Assembly (NCBI GenBank): GCA_017999235.1
Contig: JAGOBN010000163.1
Location: 1 to 7,880, forward strand
Direction: 5' to 3'
Length of the DNA: 7,880 nucleotides
Source: Anaerolineales bacterium
GTDB lineage: Bacteria; Chloroflexota; Anaerolineae; Anaerolineales; UBA6663
Position 1 is the first letter of the stretch. Every line of letters begins with the position of its first letter. The position numbers and the translations under genes were made by a program. The notes beneath the pieces were generated by a model. It worked only from the letters and a program-made list of their open reading frames with translations. It had not been told where the DNA came from and did no database searches. Below, piece after piece: positions 1-6,300 of the stretch.

Positions 1-24
1 CCGACCCGCCCCCCGGAACAACCC

Positions 25-2826
25 ATGCCGCCCGCTGACCAGGCCGCGACCGATTACCGCCGCCAGGCAGTGTGGTCGGCCGGCGTGCTGTTGGCCGCCG
101 GACTGTTGAGCACCGGGGGCGCCTACACCCTCTTCTTTAACATCAGCGCCCCCCCCGGCGGTCTCAGTGTGATCGCGGCCTTAGCGGCGTTCTGCCTGGC
201 GGCCGCCATCAGCCTAGGCCTGACCTGGGCCAACCGCCCCACCGCCGCCGGCGTGGTGCTGATTGCGGCGCTGGCCCTGCTCTTCCCGGGGTTAACGGCG
301 CTCCTCACCGACGTGGGCGGCCTGCTGGGCGTGACCCTCGGCGGATTGGCGGCGGCGGTGGCCGGCCTGACGTTGGCGTACTGGCCCGCCCGGCGGGCGG
401 TGTTGGCGGGCCTCGCGGCCGTGGTGTTGACCCTGCTGCTGGATGTCTTCGCCGAACAGCTGCTGCCCTGGCCGCGTCTGACGCTGCCGGCTGTGGTCCG
501 GGATGTGTATCTGCCGCTCTTGGCGGGCGGCCTGCTCACGGGGCTGGGCGGGCTGGCCCTGCGCCATTTCCCCCGCTACCGCCTCAGCACCAAACTGCTC
601 ATCAGCTTCCTGGGTGTGGCACTGGCGCCGCTGGCGCTGGTCAGCGCCTGGAATGATCAGGCTTCCAGCACCGCGCTGCGCGCCGCCGCCCAACAATCCC
701 TGCTGACGGCGGCCAGCCAAACCGCGGCCGCCCTGGACGCGTTTGTGGACGCCCATCTGTCCACCGTCACCACCGCCGGCCGCCTGCCCGCCCTCAGCCA
801 GTATCTGCGGCAGCCGGCGGACACGCGCGCCAACAGCCCGAGCGAGCGCCAGGTGCGCGATTTGCTGGCCGCCTTGCCGGCTCCGATCCTGCCCAATCTT
901 TCCGCCCCAACCGAAACCCCCGCCTTCCAGGCCTATGCCCTGCTGGATGAGCAAGGCCGGCCCGCGCTGAGCACCCTGGCGGAATGGCCCGGCGCCGGCG
1001 AGTGGATCGCCACACTGGCGGCCGAGGTTCAGACCAACCGGCGCGCGGCCGTCTCACCCGTGCTGTATTCCAGCGCCGGCCAGGGCCGGCTGTATTTCGC
1101 CGCCCCGGTGCTGGACGAGGCCGAGACCTTCCAGGGCGTGTTGGCGGGCGAGGTCGATGCCGTCTGGCTGCAGCGCCTGCTCACGCCCAACCCGGCCGCC
1201 CAGCCGAACGCCGCCGGCCTGGTCACGGCGGTGTTCGATGATCACGGCCTGCGTCTGGCCGACAGCGCCGCGGCCGGCACCAACGCGCTGCGCTTGGCGG
1301 CAGCGCCGGAGGCCGCCATCGTGACCGCCTGGCAAGCGGCCGGCCGCGTGCCGGCCTGGCCGGCCGCCGACCTGGACGCCGGCCTGCCCGACCTGGCGGC
1401 GGAAGTGCAGGCCGCGCTGAGCGACCACTCTCCCCGGACTTTTACAGGGGCGGTGTATTTCACCCGCGACCCCGCCCGGCCAACGCCGGACCATCTGGCC
1501 GTCTTGCTGCCGCTCGCCAGCCGGCCGTGGGTGGTGCTCACCGCCCAGCCTGAGAGCGTGGCGCTGGCCCCCGCGCGCGCTCAAACGCGCGCCAACCTCT
1601 TGTTCGGCCTGGCCGTCGGCGTGGTCGTGGCCGGGCTGTCCGCTTTGGCCGCCCGCAGCCTGGCGCGGCCCATCCGCCGGCTGACGCAGGCCGCCCAGCG
1701 GGTGCGCGCCGGCGATCTCTCCGTCCGCCCGTGGCCGCTGGCCGCCGACGAGATCGGCCAGCTGACCGAGACCTTCAATACGATGACAACCCGGCTGCAG
1801 CAGACCGTGGCCGAGTTGGAGCAGCGCGTGGCGGCGCGCACCGCCCAACTGCAGGCGGCGGCCGACATCGGGCGCGCCACGGCCGGCATCCGGGATTTGA
1901 ACGAGCTCCTCGGCCTAGCGGTGGAGTTGGTCCCCGCGCGTTTCGGCCACTATCACGCTTCCATCTTCCTCCTGGATGAAGCCGGCGATTATGCCGTGCT
2001 GGCGGCCGCCAGCGGGGAAACCGGCGCGCAGCTCACCGCCCACGGGTATCGGCTGGCCGTTGGCTCGCGCTCGCTGGTGGGCTGGGTGACACAGCATCGC
2101 GAGCCGCGCCACGCGCGCGCGGCCACGGCCGACCCGTTTTATCTCCACAACCCGGCGCTGCCGGAAACGCGCTCCGAGCTGTGTCTGCCGCTGGCCGTGG
2201 GCGGCCGGCTGTTGGGCGCCCTGGACGTGCAAAGCCGCACGACCGAGGCCTTCAGCGCCGCGGATGTGCAGGCCCTGCAGGTGCTGGCGGACCAGCTCAG
2301 CATTGCGATTGAAAACGCGCAGCTGCTGCGCGCCGCGCAGGCGGATCTGGCCGAGGCGCGGGCCTTGTACACCCGCACCCTGGCCGCCAACTGGCGCCTG
2401 GCGATCGGCACCCGTCCGCGCGAACTGGTCTATGAGTTGGAGCCCGGCGCCGGCGAAGGCGACACCGCCGACCCCGTGCGGCTGCCGCTGCGGCTGCGCG
2501 ACCGCGCCATCGGCGTTATCGAGTTTTACGGCCGGCCGGCGGCTTTGCCGCTCTCAGCCGAGGAAGCCGCCGTGCTGGAGACCGTCGGCGCGCAGCTGGC
2601 CACGGCCCTGGAAAACGCGGCGCTCATCCAGGAGAGCCAGGCCCGCAGCCGGCGCGATCAGCTCATCACCACCATCACCGACGAAATCCGGGCCACGCTC
2701 AACCCGGCCGTCATCCTGCAGACCGGCATCCGCCAATTGGGGCGCGCGCTGGGCGACGCCGAGGTGACCGTGCGCCTGCAGCCGCCGGCGCGCGAGGCGC
2801 GCACCCGCGGCAGGGACGCCGGATGA
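25..2826 (+). CDS. Membrane receptor with Cache-like sensor, HAMP and GAF domains; no output domain
   Basis: This 933-residue protein is probably a transmembrane signal receptor. Hydrophobic helices fall near residues 17-38, 47-68, 74-94, 98-119, 125-143, 161-179 and 189-209. A soluble stretch (about 211-522) opens with long Ala-rich helices and resembles an extracytoplasmic Cache domain. An eighth helix (524-546) leads into a HAMP domain (about 546-591) with the conserved Pro (P549) and a DEIGQL motif (575-580). A coiled coil (592-612), a full GAF domain (about 612-770; ERFG-like start, ETRSELCLPL, final IENAQLL) and a short GAF-like domain (778-872, ending ALENAALIQ) follow. The C-terminus holds only the first helix and strand of another GAF (about 873-918), then an Arg-rich tail. 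No HisKA, ATPase, GGDEF or MCP domain is present. The start at 25 has a weak GGAA upstream; the frame stays open to base 1, so the true start could lie further upstream. The architecture is clear; the ligand is unknown. Confidence 0.88.
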   Translation: MPPADQAATDYRRQAVWSAGVLLAAGLLSTGGAYTLFFNISAPPGGLSVIAALAAFCLAAAISLGLTWANRPTAAGVVLIAALALLFPGLTALLTDVGGLLGVTLGGLAAAVAGLTLAYWPARRAVLAGLAAVVLTLLLDVFAEQLLPWPRLTLPAVVRDVYLPLLAGGLLTGLGGLALRHFPRYRLSTKLLISFLGVALAPLALVSAWNDQASSTALRAAAQQSLLTAASQTAAALDAFVDAHLSTVTTAGRLPALSQYLRQPADTRANSPSERQVRDLLAALPAPILPNLSAPTETPAFQAYALLDEQGRPALSTLAEWPGAGEWIATLAAEVQTNRRAAVSPVLYSSAGQGRLYFAAPVLDEAETFQGVLAGEVDAVWLQRLLTPNPAAQPNAAGLVTAVFDDHGLRLADSAAAGTNALRLAAAPEAAIVTAWQAAGRVPAWPAADLDAGLPDLAAEVQAALSDHSPRTFTGAVYFTRDPARPTPDHLAVLLPLASRPWVVLTAQPESVALAPARAQTRANLLFGLAVGVVVAGLSALAARSLARPIRRLTQAAQRVRAGDLSVRPWPLAADEIGQLTETFNTMTTRLQQTVAELEQRVAARTAQLQAAADIGRATAGIRDLNELLGLAVELVPARFGHYHASIFLLDEAGDYAVLAAASGETGAQLTAHGYRLAVGSRSLVGWVTQHREPRHARAATADPFYLHNPALPETRSELCLPLAVGGRLLGALDVQSRTTEAFSAADVQALQVLADQLSIAIENAQLLRAAQADLAEARALYTRTLAANWRLAIGTRPRELVYELEPGAGEGDTADPVRLPLRLRDRAIGVIEFYGRPAALPLSAEEAAVLETVGAQLATALENAALIQESQARSRRDQLITTITDEIRATLNPAVILQTGIRQLGRALGDAEVTVRLQPPAREARTRGRDAG
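1963..2001 (+). repeat. GAF-coding repeat shared by receptor and kinase genes, copy 1
   Basis: This 39-base stretch encodes IFLLDEAGDYAVL in the receptor's full GAF domain. It matches 35 of 39 bases at 3576-3614 in the kinase's GAF-1, in the same reading phase. It marks common ancestry of the two GAF domains rather than a mobile or regulatory repeat. Confidence 0.85.
2812..2826 (+). promoter_or_regulatory. Ribosome binding site and ATGA start/stop overlap
   Basis: The receptor gene's TGA (2824-2826) overlaps the kinase gene's ATG (2823-2825) in a four-base ATGA. A purine-rich AGGGA (2812-2816) lies six bases before the ATG, a good distance for a Shine-Dalgarno sequence. Together these fix the kinase start and point to translational coupling of the two genes. 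Confidence 0.75.
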
Positions 2827-3317
2827 GCGCGGCGGCCGAGGTCCTCCCACATCTCCTCCGGCGCTGGCGCTGGGCGGCGCTGGCGCTCGTGGGCGTCCAT
2901 GGGTGGGCGGCGCTGACGGCCGGCGTCTGGGCCGCGGCCCTGCCGGCCGCTGGGCTGGGCCTGGGCTGGCTGGGGCTGAGCTTGATGGAACGCGCCGCAC
3001 CCGCGCGGCGCGCCCGCGTATTCGCCGCCGGACTGTGGGCGGCCGCGCTGGGCGCGCTCGGCGTGAACGGCCCCACCGCTTCGACCGCGCTGCTGTTCCT
3101 GGCCGCGGCCGGCGGGACGGGCTGGCTGTTCGGCGCCGCGGCCGGCCGCTGGACGGCGGGGCTGAGCGCCGGCCTCTGGCTGGCGGCCGGCGCGGCCCGC
3201 TCACTCCTCGGCTGGCAGCCCCTGAATCCGGCGCCGGCCTGGGCGGAGTTGGCGTGGCTGACGGCCGGCGCCGATCTGCTGTTCTGGGCCGGGTTGGGGC
3301 TGGCCGCGGCCCAACGG
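2823..3317 (+). other. N-terminal membrane bundle of the kinase
   Basis: Residues 1-165 are rich in Ala, Leu, Gly and Trp and form roughly five or six hydrophobic segments (about 17-40, 42-55, 66-82, 88-107, 112-130 and 140-163), with Arg clusters at 13-16, 57-65 and 164-176 that suit cytoplasmic ends. No soluble extracytoplasmic domain separates them, so this part either senses within the membrane, anchors the kinase or contacts the co-encoded receptor. I do not recognise it as a named sensor family; it resembles the kind of integral-membrane sensory modules found at the start of many kinases. Confidence 0.65.
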
Positions 3318-6300
3318 CCGGCCGCCGCACCCGCGCCCGAGGGGCCGCGCCCGGCGGCGCCCGATCAGACGCACGCGCTCGAACACGCTTCCGAGCAGTT
3401 GAGCGCCGCCAACCGGGATCTGCTGGCGCAGGCCCAGCGGCTGGAACGCCGGGCCGGCCAGTGGGCGGTGAGCGCCGAGGTGGCGCGGGCCGCCGTAGCC
3501 CTGCACACCCTCCCGGAACTGCTGGACACCACCGTGCGGCTGATCGGCGAACGCTTCGGCTATTACCACGCCGGCATCTTCCTGCTGGATGAAGCCGGCG
3601 ACTGGGCCGTGCTGCGCGCCGCCAACAGCGCCGGCGGCCGGCGGCTGCTGGCGCGCGGGCACCGCCTGCGCGTCGGCCAGCAGGGCTTAGTGGGGTTTGT
3701 CACCGCCACCGGCCAGCCGCGCCTGGCGCTGGATGTGGGCGAGGACGCCGCGCACTTTCAGAACCCGGAACTGCCCGAGACGCGGGCCGAAATGGCCCTG
3801 CCCATGCGCGCCCGCGCCGGCCTCATCGGCGCCCTGGATGTCCAGGCCACCGACCGCAACGCCTTCAACGACGACGACATCGCCGCCCTGCAGACCCTGG
3901 CCGACCAGCTGGCGGTGGCCGTGGACAACGCCCGTCTGTTTGAACAGACCCAGCGCCAGCTGGAGACCCTGCGCGGGGCGCAGCCCAGCGCGGCGCCGGC
4001 CGCGCTCACCGGCCGCGAGCCGCTGGCCTTTCGCTATGACGGCGTGGACGTGGTGACCGTTAAACCCGAAGGCGCCGGGGCGCGCGCCCCGCGCGTGGAA
4101 GGCGCCTGGCAAGTCCCCATCCGCGTGGCCGAGGAGACGCTGGGCGTGCTGGAACTGAAACGCGCCAGCGGCGATTGGTCATTGGATGACCTGCAGCTGA
4201 CGGAGGCCATCGCCGAGCGCATGGGCCTGGCGCTGGAGAACGCGCGCCTGTATCTGGAGGCCCAGGCCAATGCCCGGCGCACCGGCAGCCTTTCGGAAGC
4301 CGTGCTGGCGCTGACCGGGCCGCAGTTTGATCTGGACGAACTCCGCACCCGCGTGGTCGAGCGCGCGCGCTGGCTGCTGCAGGCGGATCAGGCCGAGCTG
4401 TGGCTGCCGGCCCCCGACCCGGAGACCGTGGAATTGTGCGCCGCCGCCGGCACCGGCCCCCGCCCGGCGCTGGCCCAGCGCCAAGGGCCGGCGGCCGGCC
4501 TGGCCGGGCGCGTCTTTGCGGCCGGCGAACCGGAACAACACCAGGCCGGCGCCCTGGCCGAACTGGCCGCGCCGCTGATCTGGCAGGAGCGCATCACGGG
4601 CGTGCTCGTCGTGCGGCAGGCCGCCCGGCACTTCAACCGCGAAGACCTGAGCCTGACCCAGCTCTTCGCGGCGGCGGCGGCCTCGGCCATCGCCAATGCG
4701 CGGCTGCTGGCCGAGACGCGCCGGCGCCTGCAGGAGCTGGAGACCCTCAACAGCATCGGCGCCATCCTCAGCTCGCAAGCCGATTTGTACACCACCCTGC
4801 GCCAGGTCGGCGACAAAGTGCTGGCGATCTTCGGCGTCAACTCCGGCTACATCGGCCTGTATGACGGCGTCACCAACCTGATTGAGTTTCCGTATTTTCT
4901 GGAAGACGGCGTCCCATCCCCCACCCCGCCGGTGCCGTTGGGCCAGGGCCTGTCGTCCATCGTCATCCAGACCCGCCGGCCCCTGCTGATCAACCAAGAC
5001 GCGGAGCGGGCCATGCGGGAGTTGGGGGCCATGGTCATCGGCCAGCCGGCGCAGTCCTTCCTGGGCGTGCCCATCATCGTCGGCGATGACGTGACCGGCC
5101 TGCTGAATGTCCAGAGCATCACCCAGGCCGGCCTCTTCACGGCCGACGACGTGCGGCTGTTGAGCATCATCGGCGCCAACGTGGGCGTGGCGATCGAAAA
5201 CGCCCGCCTCTTTCAGCAAACCCAGACCGCCCTGGCTGAGACCGAGGCGCTGTATCAGGCCAGCGCGGACCTCAACACGGCGCAGACTTTCACCCATCTG
5301 CTGGCCGCCTTGCGCCGCCACACGGTGCTGGACAGCGCGCAGCGGCTGGAGCTGCATTACTTTGACCGGCCATGGACCGGCCGGCAATTGCCGGAGGAGA
5401 GCGAGATCATCGCCCACTGGGCGGCCGGCGAGCCCGACCAACCCCGCCCCCGCCGCCAGACCCTGCCCGTCTGGCTGAGCCAGCACTTCCACCCGGAGCT
5501 GCCCGCCATCCTGGAAGACCTGGTGCGCGACCCGCGCCTGGACGACGCCGCCCGCGCCACGTATCTTATTCATTACGGCGCCCAAAGCGCCATCTTCATG
5601 CCGTTGGTGGCCGGCGGCGACTGGGTGGGCTATCTGGCCGCGTTCTACGCCAATTCCACCTCCTTCCCGGACGGCACCCTGCGCCGGCTGGCCAGCCTGG
5701 CCCGGCAGGCCGCCGTGCAGACCGAAAACTTCCGCGCCACCGCCCTGATTGAGCGCCGCGCCCAGCAGTTGGTGACGGCGGCCGAAGTCAGCCGCGCCGC
5801 CATCTCACTCACCGACACCGAAGAACTCATCACCCAGACCGTGGAGCTGATCCGCGAGCGCTTTGGCCTGTACTACGTGGCGCTGTTTCTGGTGGAGCCT
5901 GACGAGCGCTGGGCGGTGCTGGTGTACGCCACGGGCGAGGCCGGCCGGCAGCTGCTGGAGCACGGCCACCGGCTGGAAGTCGGCGGGAATTCGATGATCG
6001 GCTGGGCCACGGCCCAGCGCGCCGCGCGCGTGGCCCAGGACGTGGACGAGGAGCGCGTGCGCTTCGCCAACCCGCTGCTGCCGGAGACGCGCGCGGAGAT
6101 GGCCCTGCCGCTGGTGGTGGGCGACCGGCTGGTGGGGGCGCTCAACGTGCAGTCCACGCAGCGCAAGGCCTTCGGCGACGCCGAGATGACCAGCCTGCAA
6201 ACGATGGTCGACCAGATCGCCATCGCCATCCGCAACGCCCAGGCGTTGGGGGAACTGCGTCTGGCCGTGCAGGCGCTGGATTACGAGCGCTTCCTGCTGC

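Noticed and set aside
1..38. Possible 3' end of an upstream gene: frame 3 is open from the window edge to a TGA at 36-38, overlapping the receptor start by 14 bases
   Set aside because: Only about a dozen codons are visible and they carry no recognisable sequence, so a gene cannot be supported.
1321..1390. Clustered GGCCGGC-type palindromic words resembling hairpins or protein-binding sites
   Set aside because: Such words are scattered through the whole window as a product of Ala/Gly/Arg codons at high G+C and lie inside coding sequence, with no terminator-like T run.
2641..2826. Frameshift between the two genes that would join them into one protein
   Set aside because: The kinase frame begins at an ATG with a spaced AGGGA and goes straight into hydrophobic membrane segments, which would be out of place in the middle of a GAF domain. 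Two separate overlapping genes fit better.
2903..3592. Closed + strand frame of 229 codons near the start of the kinase gene
   Set aside because: Its product is Arg/Gly-rich and without structure, and it overlaps the out-of-phase kinase frame, which has a good ribosome binding site, membrane helices and a GAF domain in the same stretch.
4179..5585. Antisense open frame of 468 codons
   Set aside because: Same reasoning: low-complexity composition, no domain, and complete overlap with GAF-3 to GAF-5 coding sequence on the + strand.
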